A stretch of 64,000 bases of DNA, taken from assembly GCA_004010935.1 (NCBI GenBank), contig CP026511.1, positions 930,001 through 994,000 on the forward strand. The letters are read 5' to 3'. Positions within the stretch are counted from its first letter, which is position 1. Each line of letters begins with the position of its first letter. Below, piece by piece: positions 44,953-53,941 of this stretch. The stretch is from Pseudomonadaceae bacterium SI-3. Lineage in GTDB: Bacteria > Pseudomonadota > Gammaproteobacteria > Pseudomonadales > Pseudomonadaceae. Position numbers and translations under genes: made by a program. Under the pieces are notes generated by a model that saw only the letters and a program-made list of their open reading frames with translations, searched no databases and was not told the DNA's origin.

Positions 44953-46044
44953 ATGTCTGCGCTGTTCCAACCCTTCACGCTTAAAGACGTCACGCTTCGC
45001 AACCGTATTGCGATTCCCCCTATGTGCATGTACTCGTCAAACGATGGCCTGATCAACGAGTGGCACAGTGTTCACTACGCCTCCCTTGCGCGTGGCGGGG
45101 CGGGGTTGGTGATTGTCGAAGCAACCGCTGTAGCGCCAGAAGGGCGGATCACTCCTGGCTGTGCGGGTATTTGGAACGATGAGCTGGCCCAGGCCTTCGT
45201 ACCGGTGGTGCAGTCGATCAAGGCAGCCGGCTCGGTCCCCGGCCTGCAGATCGCCCACGCCGGTCGCAAGGCAAGCGCAAACCGTCCATGGGAAGGCGAT
45301 GACCACATCGCTGAAGATGACGCCCGTGGCTGGCAGACCATCGCTCCATCGGCCATAGCTTTTGGCGGTCACCTGGCCAAGCAGCCGCAAGCCATGACGC
45401 TGGAAGACATTGCCCGTGTGCGTGAGGATTTCGTCGCAGCCGCTCGCCGTGCGCGTGACGCTGGCTTCGAGTGGCTGGAGCTGCATTTCGCCCATGGTTA
45501 TCTGGCCCAGTCGTTCCTTTCCGAACACTCCAACCATCGCGATGACGCCTACGGCGGCAGTTTCGACAACCGTAGCCGCTTCCTGCTTGAAACGCTGGCG
45601 GCTGTTCGTGAGGTTTGGCCGGAGCACCTGCCGCTAACCGCTCGTCTAGGGGTTATCGAATACGACGGCCGGGACGAACAGACGCTGACCGAGGCTATCG
45701 AACTGACACGTCGCTTCAAAGATGGTGGCCTGGATCTGCTGAGCGTCAGCATTGGTTTCACCATCGCTGAAACCAACATTCCCTGGGCGCCTGGCTTCAT
45801 GGGCGAAGTTGCCCAGCGCGTGAAGCGTGAGGCGGGGATACCAGTGGCTTCGGCATGGGGCTTCGGCACGCCAAGCGTTGCCGAAGAAGCGGTCAAGAGC
45901 GGTCACCTGGACTTGGCGATGATTGGGCGAGCACATCTGGCCAATCCAAATTGGTCCTATCTTGCCGCCCAAGAGCTGGGCGTAGAGCGTGCGTCCTGGA
46001 CCTTGCCGGCTCCCTATGCCCACTGGCTTGAACGCTACAAGTGA
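44953..46044 (+). CDS. xenA: Xenobiotic reductase XenA (Old Yellow Enzyme)
   Basis: A 363-residue FMN reductase of the YqjM/XenA class: MSALFQPFTLKDVTLRNRIA, PPMCMY with Cys25 and Tyr27 that tune the flavin, the ELHFAHGYLAQSFLSEHSN substrate-binding histidine segment, DDAYGGS and a C-terminal APYAHWLERYK. It closely follows P. putida XenA as I remember it. It reduces activated alkenes, quinones and nitro compounds with NAD(P)H. It heads a plus-strand run of four detoxification genes. Confidence 0.93.
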   Translation: MSALFQPFTLKDVTLRNRIAIPPMCMYSSNDGLINEWHSVHYASLARGGAGLVIVEATAVAPEGRITPGCAGIWNDELAQAFVPVVQSIKAAGSVPGLQIAHAGRKASANRPWEGDDHIAEDDARGWQTIAPSAIAFGGHLAKQPQAMTLEDIARVREDFVAAARRARDAGFEWLELHFAHGYLAQSFLSEHSNHRDDAYGGSFDNRSRFLLETLAAVREVWPEHLPLTARLGVIEYDGRDEQTLTEAIELTRRFKDGGLDLLSVSIGFTIAETNIPWAPGFMGEVAQRVKREAGIPVASAWGFGTPSVAEEAVKSGHLDLAMIGRAHLANPNWSYLAAQELGVERASWTLPAPYAHWLERYK

Positions 46045-46170
46045 TCCGTCGGGGCGAAGACGGCCGTCATGGCCTAATCGCCCGCTGCCTCAGCGCCGAT
46101 GTGCGCTGGTGGCTACCTGGCTGGGCCGCTCATGGCTCGGCCCTTCCGATAGATAGCTGAGGATTACGCT

Positions 46171-47160
46171 ATGTCTCGCGTCATACGCTTTCATCGCACC
46201 GGTGGACCGGAGGTTCTCCAGATCGACGAGATCGACGTGCCGGCTCCCGGCGCGAACGAGGTTCAAATCAACGTCAGGGCGCTCGGCATCAACCGGGCTG
46301 AAGTGATGTACCGCACAGGCCAGTACGTCATCGAACCGACGTTTCCCGCCATGCTGGGCTATGAAGCGGCTGGGACCGTATCTGCAGTGGGTCCCGGTGT
46401 GGTCGGCTTCGCTGTTGGCGATGCGGTCAGCGTAGTGCCCGCGTTCTCCTTTGACGAATACGGCTTGTACGGTGAATTGGTCAACGCGCCGGCTCACGCG
46501 GTGGTCAAACACCCGGAAGTGCTCTCTTTCACGGAGGCAGCAGCGACCTGGATGAAGTTTGTCACCGCCTATGGCGCATTGATCGAGCTTGGTGGGCTGC
46601 AGGCCGGCGAGACGGTGCTAATCCGTGCGGCGTCCAGCAGCGTGGGGCTTGCCGCTATCCAGATTGCGAACATGGTGGGCGCCGTTCCTGTGGCGCTGAC
46701 CCGCACCAGCGACAAGCGCGAAGCCTTGCTTCAAGCGGGGGCGGCGGCAGTCATCGCGACCCAGGAGCAGGACATGGTGGCTGAGGTCATGACGGTGACT
46801 CATGGCAAAGGCGCTCGCATGGCCTTCGATCCCGTTGGCGGACCCGAAGTGGCCTTGGTGCTCAAGGCGCTAGCGAACCACGGCATCTTCTTCCAGTACG
46901 GCGCTTTGGACACTCGGGATATCCCTGTGTCGGTCATGGACCTGCTCGGCAAGCATCTGACGCTGCGCGGTTATCAGCTGTTCGAGATCACCCAGAATCG
47001 AGAAAAACTCGAACGGGCCAAGCACTTCATCAATGAAGGGCTCGCCTCTGGACAGCTGCGTCCGGTGATCGACCGTACATTCAGCTTCGACGAGATGGCC
47101 GAGGCTCACCGGTACATGGAATCGAATGCCCAGGTGGGCAAGATTGTTGTAACGCTGTAA
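46171..47160 (+). CDS. MDR-family quinone oxidoreductase-like enzyme
   Basis: A 329-residue zinc-free MDR reductase: GINRAEVMYRTG, GYEAAGTVSAV, RAASSSVGLAAIQIANMVGA and AFDPVGGPEVALVL. It is a paralogue of 28080-29072 (same length, many blocks shared). It lies in the xenA run. Confidence 0.87.
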   Translation: MSRVIRFHRTGGPEVLQIDEIDVPAPGANEVQINVRALGINRAEVMYRTGQYVIEPTFPAMLGYEAAGTVSAVGPGVVGFAVGDAVSVVPAFSFDEYGLYGELVNAPAHAVVKHPEVLSFTEAAATWMKFVTAYGALIELGGLQAGETVLIRAASSSVGLAAIQIANMVGAVPVALTRTSDKREALLQAGAAAVIATQEQDMVAEVMTVTHGKGARMAFDPVGGPEVALVLKALANHGIFFQYGALDTRDIPVSVMDLLGKHLTLRGYQLFEITQNREKLERAKHFINEGLASGQLRPVIDRTFSFDEMAEAHRYMESNAQVGKIVVTL

Positions 47161-47258
47161 ACCACGTTCAGGTCTTCGCGGCATGGCCGGTAGGGTCACC
47201 TTCGGTAAGCCCATGCCAGTTCGATGCGTCTTTCACACATGCACAGACAGGAGGTTCG

Positions 47259-47552
47259 ATGACCACCCCACTCACACTGGTTGCCACATTGGTCGCCAAG
47301 GCCGGCTCCGAAGATGAGCTCCAGCAGACGCTGCAGGATCTGCAAGGCCCAAGTCGCGCCGAAGCGGACTGCATCCAATACGACTTTCATAAAGATGCAG
47401 AACAGCCTCGCACCTTCCATATGGTTGAGCAGTGGCGAGACGAAGCGGCGCTGACTGCGCACGAGGCCACCCCGCATTTCCAGGCAGCGCTGCCGGTTAT
47501 CGAGCGCGCCGCCGAAAAATTCTCCGTCATGAAAATGTACCGCGTCTCCTGA
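47259..47552 (+). CDS. ABM-fold putative quinol monooxygenase
   Basis: A 97-residue protein: LTLVATLVAKAGSEDELQQT, CIQYDFHKDAEQPRTFHMVE and HFQAALPVIERAAEKFSV, the YgiN-type pattern. YgiN/ABM proteins act on menadiol-like quinols. It sits ten bases before the next reductase gene, so they are probably co-translated. Confidence 0.85.
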   Translation: MTTPLTLVATLVAKAGSEDELQQTLQDLQGPSRAEADCIQYDFHKDAEQPRTFHMVEQWRDEAALTAHEATPHFQAALPVIERAAEKFSVMKMYRVS

Positions 47553-47562
47553 GGAGCTCCGA

Positions 47563-48582
47563 ATGAAAGCGATTGCACACTTCAAATGCCTGCCTGTTGA
47601 GAACCCTGACGCCCTCGTGGAGATCGATCTACCCGAGCCAGTGCCGGGGCCGCGCGACCTGCTGGTAGAAGTCAAGGCCGTATCGGTCAACCCGGTCGAT
47701 ACCAAAGTCCGCCAGGGCTACGTGCCGCATACAGACGAAACACAGCCGCGCATCCTCGGTTGGGACGCTGCCGGCGTGGTCAAGTCGGTCGGTTCCGACG
47801 TAACGCTGTTCAAGCCCGGTGACAAGGTGTGGTACGCCGGGTCGCTGATCCGCCCGGGCAGCAACAGTGAGTTGCAGCTGGTAGACGAGCGCATTGTCGG
47901 ATCGATGCCACAGTCGCTGGAGTTCGCCCAGGCCGCGGCGCTTCCCCTGACGTCTCTGACCGCTTGGGAATTGCTATTTGATCGCCTCGGCGTAGCGCGC
48001 GACACCACCGACCGTGGCGAAACGCTGCTGATCATTGGCGCTGCAGGCGGGGTGGGTTCAATCATGACTCAGCTGGCGCGTCAGTTGACCGGCCTGACCG
48101 TCATTGGTACGGCTTCGCGCCCTGAAACCCAGGCCTGGGTCACCGAACTCGGCGCCCATTACGTGATCGATCACACCAAACCACTGAGCGAAGAGCTCAA
48201 GCGCATCGGCCTTCCGCAGGTCAGCTACGTCGCAAGCCTGACGCAGACCGATCGGCATTACGAGCAGATCATCGAGTCACTGAAGCCACAGGGCAGGTTG
48301 GGCCTGATCGATGACCCGGCCACGCTGGACGTCGTACCGCTCAAACGCAAGAGCCTGTCGCTGCACTGGGAGCTGATGTACACGCGCTCGCTGTACGAGA
48401 CCGAGGACATGCAGGAGCAGCACAACATCCTCAATGAAGTGGCCCGCCAGATCGATGCGGGTGTGTTGCGCACCACCGTTGGCGAAAACTACGGGCGTAT
48501 CAGCGCCGAAAACCTACGTCGCGCCCATGCCTTGCTGGAGAGCGGCAAGGCAAAGGGCAAGATCGTTCTGGAGGGCTTCTGA
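47563..48582 (+). CDS. Zinc-binding-type alcohol dehydrogenase family (quinone reductase-like)
   Basis: A 339-residue MDR protein: VSVNPVDTKVRQGYVP, GWDAAGVVKSVGSDV, QAAALPLTSLTAWELLFDRL and LLIIGAAGGVGSIMTQLARQ, as in ZADH/YhfP-like NADPH quinone or enone reductases. It follows the ABM gene by ten bases and closes the xenA run. Confidence 0.88.
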   Translation: MKAIAHFKCLPVENPDALVEIDLPEPVPGPRDLLVEVKAVSVNPVDTKVRQGYVPHTDETQPRILGWDAAGVVKSVGSDVTLFKPGDKVWYAGSLIRPGSNSELQLVDERIVGSMPQSLEFAQAAALPLTSLTAWELLFDRLGVARDTTDRGETLLIIGAAGGVGSIMTQLARQLTGLTVIGTASRPETQAWVTELGAHYVIDHTKPLSEELKRIGLPQVSYVASLTQTDRHYEQIIESLKPQGRLGLIDDPATLDVVPLKRKSLSLHWELMYTRSLYETEDMQEQHNILNEVARQIDAGVLRTTVGENYGRISAENLRRAHALLESGKAKGKIVLEGF

Positions 48583-48814
48583 CGGTATCTGGCTACCGGC
48601 TCATGCGGTAGGTAGCCAATGCTGGATTCAAGAGTAGCGCCCATGAGCGATTCAGTGAGCGCCTTGAAATGCCTCCTATTGAGATCGTCTCGCAAGACCA
48701 TCACCCAGCCGTCAACGACTTCATCCGAAACGTCCAACTAATAGGAACCCCATATGAACAACGCTACCGGCTATGCCTGGACTTGCCCCTACAAAACCGG
48801 ACACCAACTCCCCG

Positions 48815-49690
48815 TTAAATTGATGCTGCTGCCAAGCGCCTGAACTCCCTCGGCGAGCGGTATTTCAAAGCGCTGTGCGGATGCTGCTCGTTGTAATGCT
48901 CGAAGGCAATTGCCAGGTTGCGCAGCGCCGTTTCTCGATCCGGTTTGGGCATGTGCGCCACGTAGTCACGCTTGATCGTCTTCACGAAGCTCTCAGCCAT
49001 GCCGTTGCTTTGCGGGCTGCGAACTGGGGTGGTCACCGGCTGCAAGCCGATCTGTCGAGCAAACAGGCGTGTCTGTTCGGCGGTGTACGCCGAGCCGTTG
49101 TCGCTTAGCCATTGCACCGGCGTGGCGGGCAGTTGATCACCAAAGCGCTTCTCCACGCTTTCCAGCATCAAATCGCGGATATCATCGCCGCTGTACCCGG
49201 TCGGGCTCGCGACCCAGCCGATGGCTTCGCGATCACAGCAATCCAGGGCGAAGGTCACGCTCAGTTTGGCGCCGTCCTTGCAACGGAACTCAAAGCCGTC
49301 CGAGCACCAACGCGTATCGCTGGCTTCCACCGCAATACGGCCTTCGTGCCGACGCGGCACACCGGGCTGTTTGATGCGGCGCTCAAGCAGCAAGTTGTGA
49401 TCACGCATGACCCGGTAAACCCGCTTCACATTGATCGCCGGTAGCGACTGGGTTTCACGGGCGCGACGCAGCAATCCCCAGACGCGGCGGTAGCCGTAGC
49501 TGGGAAGTTCGCTGACCTGTTGCTGGATTTCAACTACCAGATCAGCATCGTTCACAGGCCTGCTCCGCCGTACTTTGGGGGATGCCGATTGCTTGATTCG
49601 AACCGTTAATTGCGAGCGCGCCACACCGAGACATTCGCTGACCAGCTTCACTGGTCGTCCCCCGGCAACAAGGGTGAGTGCGCAATCCAT
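48815..49690 (-). CDS. IS3-family (IS2-group) transposase OrfB
   Basis: A 291-residue integrase-like transposase: HTH_21 region ([16 protein letters not shown]) and DDE core with [22 protein letters not shown] and a final [12 protein letters not shown]. It overlaps orfA by about 40 bases, consistent with frameshift fusion. Confidence 0.92.
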   Translation of the reverse strand: MDCALTLVAGGRPVKLVSECLGVARSQLTVRIKQSASPKVRRSRPVNDADLVVEIQQQVSELPSYGYRRVWGLLRRARETQSLPAINVKRVYRVMRDHNLLLERRIKQPGVPRRHEGRIAVEASDTRWCSDGFEFRCKDGAKLSVTFALDCCDREAIGWVASPTGYSGDDIRDLMLESVEKRFGDQLPATPVQWLSDNGSAYTAEQTRLFARQIGLQPVTTPVRSPQSNGMAESFVKTIKRDYVAHMPKPDRETALRNLAIAFEHYNEQHPHSALKYRSPREFRRLAAASI

Positions 49691-50040
49691 TTTCGCGACC
49701 GGGCGATCTCCACGGCCTCTTTGAGGATTTCTGCTTCCATCGTTTTCTTGCCCAGCATCCGTTGCAGTTCACGGATCTGCTTGAGCGCATCGCTCAGCTC
49801 GGAGGCAGGTACCACGGCTTCGCCAGCACTGACCGCCGACAAACTGCCGTCTTGGTAAAGCTTGCGCCACAGGAATAGTTGGTTGGCATTGATGCCGTTA
49901 CGCCGAGCCACCAACGAAACGCTCTGCCCGGGCTCAAGGCTCTCTCGAACCATGGTCAGCTTTTGCTCAGGGCTCCAGCGGCGCCGCCGCTCCCGACCCA
50001 AAAGCTCCCCACTCTTATCGTTGCTATTAGTCATAAACAT
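49648..50040 (-). CDS. IS3-family (IS2-group) transposase OrfA
   Basis: A 130-residue Orf[21 protein letters not shown] helix-turn-helix and a helical segment [20 protein letters not shown] for multimerisation. Confidence 0.9.
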   Translation of the reverse strand: MFMTNSNDKSGELLGRERRRRWSPEQKLTMVRESLEPGQSVSLVARRNGINANQLFLWRKLYQDGSLSAVSAGEAVVPASELSDALKQIRELQRMLGKKTMEAEILKEAVEIARSRKWIAHSPLLPGDDQ

Positions 50041-50095
50041 AACCGTTTGCCTATCCCTTATCGTAAGGGGGAAACGGTGTCCTGTCTTTCAGGGG

Positions 50096-50268
50096 GCTCG
50101 TTCATCGATTGGGTTAACGCCGCTGGCTTTAATCTTTACCAGTACCTGCCCTTGTTGTGGCGAAGGCTTTGCGACTTCGACTTCAAGCAGGGTGCTCGCG
50201 TCATAGCTGTCTAGGCGCAAGGCCTTCATCAGTCCCCCACTCGAAAGCGATTCAGTTACGTTGCTCAC
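50096..50268 (-). pseudogene. Zinc alcohol dehydrogenase, N-terminal fragment cut by IS3
   Basis: From GTG at 50268 (or ATG 39 bases further in) the frame reads MKALRLDSYDASTLLEVEVA, QVLVKIKASGVNPIDE and then enters the IS end. This is the first 50 residues of a quinone reductase/alcohol dehydrogenase. In this copy it follows the SDR gene, so the ancestral unit was probably LysR / SDR-ADH. Confidence 0.8.
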
Positions 50269-50324
50269 AGCTTTTCACTCCATATAAGCGGGGCCTGACG
50301 CCGAAGCGGCAGGCCCTAAACTCA

Positions 50325-51068
50325 TTAGAATTCCTGCACGGTTGGGCGCAGAACGATCTCGTTAATATCCACGTCAGCAGGCTGCTCAATTGCGAAGGCG
50401 ATAGCTCGAGCGACCGATTCGGCGGGAATTGCATGCTTGTAGAAGTCCACCACGAAATCGCGGCTCTGTTGGTGGGTGCTGCCGAATTTCAGTTCGGAGT
50501 CCACGGCGCCCGGTTCGATAGTCGTGGTGCGGATGCTGCCACCGACTTCGTGACGCAGTCCTTCGGAGATAGCCCGCACAGCAAACTTGGTGCCGCTGTA
50601 CACGGTGCCACCTGGGCTAAACACCTTCAGGCCTGCAACCGATGCGATGTTGATGAAGTGACCACTGTTTTGTTTCTGGAAGACTGGCAATGCAGCCGCG
50701 ACTCCGTACAGCAGACCCTTGATGTTGATATCGATCATGCGATCCCACTCGTCAGTGCGAGCATCGCTGAGCGGTGCAATCGCCATCAGTCCGGCATTGT
50801 TGACCAGTACATCAATGCGACCGTAGGTGTCCACGGCACCTTGAATGAGCGTTTTGACCTCTTCCTGAGAGGTAACATCGGTCTGATACGCGATTGCCTG
50901 ACCACCTGCATTGGTCAGCTCAGCCACCAATGCGTCGAGTTTATCTTTGCGACGTGCAGCCAGCACTACGCGAGCGCCAAGCGCAGCAAGGTGGCGCGCA
51001 GTAACCTCACCCAGGCCGCTACTGGCACCGGTGATAACGACAACTTTTCCAGAAATGTTATTGCTCAT
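50325..51068 (-). CDS. Short-chain dehydrogenase/reductase, copy 2
   Basis: The 247-residue product is identical to the SDR at 20013-20756, including TGASSGLG, NNAG and YSGTK. The start again follows GAGG at eight bases. Downstream, this copy keeps the beginning of an alcohol dehydrogenase gene that copy 1 has lost. Confidence 0.9.
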   Translation of the reverse strand: MSNNISGKVVVITGASSGLGEVTARHLAALGARVVLAARRKDKLDALVAELTNAGGQAIAYQTDVTSQEEVKTLIQGAVDTYGRIDVLVNNAGLMAIAPLSDARTDEWDRMIDINIKGLLYGVAAALPVFQKQNSGHFINIASVAGLKVFSPGGTVYSGTKFAVRAISEGLRHEVGGSIRTTTIEPGAVDSELKFGSTHQQSRDFVVDFYKHAIPAESVARAIAFAIEQPADVDINEIVLRPTVQEF

Positions 51069-51212
51069 GCTGAGAACCTCATCGGCGGGTTTGTACTTCG
51101 CCATGGCTGGTTAACCTGGCAGTGCGCAAACTTTAGACCCATGATTGATCTCAATAAATGGAAATGATTAGATTATGCTATTCCTGAAAATGGAATAAAT
51201 GAGAGGGGCAAC

Positions 51213-52127
51213 ATGCTTAACCGCATGGAGATGGTTAGGATTTTTTGCACAGCAGCAGAGGCAGGTAGCTTCCGCCAAGCGGCAACTCGATTAGGCATCT
51301 CCCCACAAGGGGTGACTCGAGCCATTCAAGCCCTGGAAACTGAGCTTGGCGAATCACTGTTCCACCGCAATACCCGCCAGGTGAGCATCACTGCTTTCGG
51401 TCAGGATTACGCCAAAGATGCCAGGTCAGCTCTGGATCATTTCGATACGCTATTCCGGTCGCACAGGACGGAGCCTGAGCTGTCAGGTAGGGTGGGGATT
51501 ACGGCTCCACATGCTATTGGCAGGCGCTTCCTGATACCGTTTCTTCAGCCCCTGGCCGCTGCACATCCTGACCTGCAATTCGATCTCCGCTTGGAAGATC
51601 AGATGACTGATGCTGTTGAGGCGCATATCGATATTGGTATCAGGGTGGGGGTTATTCGCGACCGGCGCTACGTTGCACGTGCCTTAGCTCCCGTGCCGTT
51701 TTACGTTGTCGCGTGCCCGTCTCTCATAGGCCAAAAGACACCACCTGAATCTTTGGATGCCTTAGCTAAGCTGCCACTTTCAGTCCTGATCGACCGGAAA
51801 AATGGCCGCCCTTGGCCTTGGCTATTTGCCGACGGGCAAACGTTCACGCCCAGGCAGCCAGCGCTTATCTGTGATGATCCAGATACGGAATTGGAAGCCA
51901 CCCTGGCAGGCATGTGTTTTGGCCAAATTCCTGCCTATCTGGCTGAGCCTCATCTGCGGTCAGGAAAGCTGGTTGCTGTTTTGGCTGATCTCGCTCCAGC
52001 GCCATGGGATCTGTTCATATACCGCCCGCAGCAGGGTCCTGTATCGAAGCGGGTGCGATTGGTGTACGACCACCTTAAGCAGGCTTTCTCAAACCCCAAG
52101 CTATTTCCCCAAGGCCTGGGGACATAG
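51213..52127 (+). CDS. LysR-family regulator, copy 2
   Basis: 304 residues, differing from copy 1 at six positions (for example Gln for Glu in the recognition region SFRQAATRLG). Its ribosome binding site is GAGAGGGG, unlike the nine-G run in copy 1. Divergent from SDR copy 2 across the ATTCC-N7-GGAAT dyad. Confidence 0.88.
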   Translation: MLNRMEMVRIFCTAAEAGSFRQAATRLGISPQGVTRAIQALETELGESLFHRNTRQVSITAFGQDYAKDARSALDHFDTLFRSHRTEPELSGRVGITAPHAIGRRFLIPFLQPLAAAHPDLQFDLRLEDQMTDAVEAHIDIGIRVGVIRDRRYVARALAPVPFYVVACPSLIGQKTPPESLDALAKLPLSVLIDRKNGRPWPWLFADGQTFTPRQPALICDDPDTELEATLAGMCFGQIPAYLAEPHLRSGKLVAVLADLAPAPWDLFIYRPQQGPVSKRVRLVYDHLKQAFSNPKLFPQGLGT

Positions 52128-52160
52128 CGATGCATACCTGCCAGCCAATCGTCCGCTATT

Positions 52161-52887
52161 GGCCGGTTAGCGACCATTTTTCTGGCTAGCCATGCTTGGC
52201 CTCCCACATGTGGAGGACTTGCCATGAACATCACTGCTACCTGCACCCGCCGGCCCTGGAACAAAGGAAAGTTGGTCGGACAGAAAACCCCGCTCCGGCT
52301 GAGAGATATCTGGGCCATCCGAGTAAGGCTTCAGCTTGCAGAACGAACCCGGGATCTGGCTCTGTTCGATCTGGCCATCGACAGCAAGCTTCGAGCCTGC
52401 GACTTAACTAAGCTCCGTGTATGCGACGTTGCTCATGGCGAGCATGTGTCATCACGAGCAATGGTTATGCAGCAGAAAACGAAGCGACCAGTGCAGTTCG
52501 AAATTACTGAGCAAACACGGTCTGCTCTCGCGGCCTGGATACACCAAGCCCAGCTCCGTAGCCAGGACTGCCTTTTCCCGAGCAGGCTGCACACCTCAGA
52601 CCATCTATCCACTCGTCAATACGCTCGTATCGTCAAAGGCTGGGTGCAAGCCATTGGCCTTGATCCGGCCATGTATGGCACTCACACAATGAGACGTACA
52701 AAGGCATCACTGATCTATCGCAGGACAAAGAACTTGCGGGCCGTTCAACTTCTGCTTGGCCATACGAAGCTGGAGAGCACCGTTCGATATCTTGGGATTG
52801 AGGTCGACGACGCCTTGGAAATGGCAGAGCAGACCGAGGTTTGACCATGTATAGCGACGGTCGAAGTCAGGCCGTCGCTAACCGGCC
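52161..52887 (+). mobile_element. Putative minimal tyrosine-recombinase element
   Basis: A perfect 14-base inverted repeat GGCCGGTTAGCGAC (52161-52174 and, complemented, 52874-52887) brackets a single short integrase gene. Similarity extends outward (GCT-(A/T)-TTGGCC). This could be a one-gene mobile unit, or two extragenic palindromes that happen to flank the gene. Confidence 0.5.
52224..52844 (+). CDS. Short tyrosine-type recombinase/integrase
   Basis: The 206-residue protein is little more than the catalytic domain: Arg in LRACDLTKLRV, Lys in QQKTKRPVQFE, THTMRRTKAS (H-x-x-R), LLLGHTKLESTVRYLG with the GH and nucleophilic Tyr. All signature residues are present. It lacks the usual N-terminal arm-binding and core-binding regions. 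It lies between inverted GGCCGGTTAGCGAC repeats. Confidence 0.87.
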   Translation: MNITATCTRRPWNKGKLVGQKTPLRLRDIWAIRVRLQLAERTRDLALFDLAIDSKLRACDLTKLRVCDVAHGEHVSSRAMVMQQKTKRPVQFEITEQTRSALAAWIHQAQLRSQDCLFPSRLHTSDHLSTRQYARIVKGWVQAIGLDPAMYGTHTMRRTKASLIYRRTKNLRAVQLLLGHTKLESTVRYLGIEVDDALEMAEQTEV

Positions 52888-52934
52888 AAAAGCGACCAGT
52901 CGTAACGGGCAATCATCGGCCAACTATTTAGTGC

Positions 52935-52963
52935 TTCACAATCACCCAGAGCAAGAATAGAGT
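52935..52963 (+). promoter_or_regulatory. Probable chr promoter
   Basis: TTCACA (52935-52940), a 17-base spacer and TAGAGT (52958-52963) form a sigma-70-like promoter ahead of chrB. Confidence 0.5.
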
Positions 52964-52972
52964 AAAGATTAC

Positions 52973-52985
52973 TACCTAATAGGTA
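52973..52985. promoter_or_regulatory. Candidate ChrB operator
   Basis: TACCTAATAGGTA is symmetrical except for its centre base and lies just downstream of the predicted -10. ChrB-type proteins regulate their own operon in response to chromate, so this is a natural binding site. Confidence 0.6.
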
Positions 52986-52996
52986 TTCTACTCTAC

Positions 52997-53941
52997 ATGA
53001 ATAGTTGGCTATCTCTGATCATCGCCTTGCCGACCGCTAACGCCACAGAGCGGATGCGTGCCTGGCGTGCCCTCAAGAGCAGTGGCGCAGCGGTACTGCG
53101 CGATGGTGTCTATTTGCTGCCTGATACTCCCGCCTGCCGGGAAGCGTTGGAAGCTGTTGAGCGCGACGTGCTGGGTAGCAATGGCACGGCCTTTCTGTTG
53201 CCCATCAATGATCCGCAAGGCGAGCGCTTTATCGAGTTGTTCGACCGTAGCGAGGACTACGCCAAGCTGCGCGTCGAGATCGAGGCGTGCCAGGCTCAAC
53301 TGACTTCGGATAACGCCCTCACTAGCACCAAGCAGGTACGCAAGCTGCGCAAGGCATTTGCGCAGCTTGCGGCCATCGACTTCTTCCCTGCGGCAGCGCG
53401 GAAACAGACCGACACGGCCCTCAAAACACTTGAAACGGCCATCAGTCGGGCACTTTCGCGGGATGAGCCGAGCAGTCAGGATCAGCCTATCGAACAGCTG
53501 GATCGCCGCGACTACCAGGGCCGCCTCTGGGCTACGCGCAAGCGGCCCTGGGTCGACCGCCTGGCCAGTGCCTGGCTGATTCGGCGCTGCATCGATCCGA
53601 GAGCCCGCATTCTCTGGTTGGACACACCGAATGATTGCCCTGCTGACGCGCTGGGCTTCGATTTCGACGGTGCGACCTTTAGCCATGTCGGCAGTCGCGT
53701 CACCTTCGAAACCCTGCAAGCCAGCTTTGCACTGGTCGAGCCAGGCCTAAGCCGCATCGCGGCTCTGGTGCATTACCTGGATGTCGGTGGCGTTCAACCC
53801 GCTGAGGCTGTTGGCATCGAGCGTGTATTGGCCGGGCTGCGCGAAACCATCCTCAATGACGACCAGTTGCTAACGGCTGCTTGCGCCATCTTCGATGGGT
53901 TGCTGGCGGCATTTGTGAAAGAAGAGACCCCTGATGAATGA
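52997..53941 (+). CDS. chrB: Chromate resistance regulator ChrB
   Basis: A 314-residue ChrB: N-terminal region SWLSLIIALPTANATERMRA with the winged-helix-like part, central linker, and C-terminal ChrB domain with RKRPWVDRLASAWLIRRCID and FVKEETP near the end. ChrB senses chromate and controls chrA. It overlaps chrA by eight bases. Confidence 0.93.
   Translation: MNSWLSLIIALPTANATERMRAWRALKSSGAAVLRDGVYLLPDTPACREALEAVERDVLGSNGTAFLLPINDPQGERFIELFDRSEDYAKLRVEIEACQAQLTSDNALTSTKQVRKLRKAFAQLAAIDFFPAAARKQTDTALKTLETAISRALSRDEPSSQDQPIEQLDRRDYQGRLWATRKRPWVDRLASAWLIRRCIDPRARILWLDTPNDCPADALGFDFDGATFSHVGSRVTFETLQASFALVEPGLSRIAALVHYLDVGGVQPAEAVGIERVLAGLRETILNDDQLLTAACAIFDGLLAAFVKEETPDE

Larger units (their letters stand above)
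48786..50095 (-). mobile_element. IS3-family (IS2-group) insertion sequence
   Basis: About 1310 bases between imperfect inverted repeats: CCCCTACAAAACCGGACACC at 48786-48805 and the complement of CCCCTGAAAGACAGGACACC at 50076-50095. It has complete overlapping orfA and orfB and has cut an alcohol dehydrogenase gene at its right end. Confidence 0.87.
50264..52160. repeat. 1.9-kb inverted duplication, copy 2 (LysR-SDR)
   Basis: Inverted partner of 18922-20818. The inner end is at the start codon of the next gene and the outer end is at a TATTGGCC motif. Confidence 0.9.
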
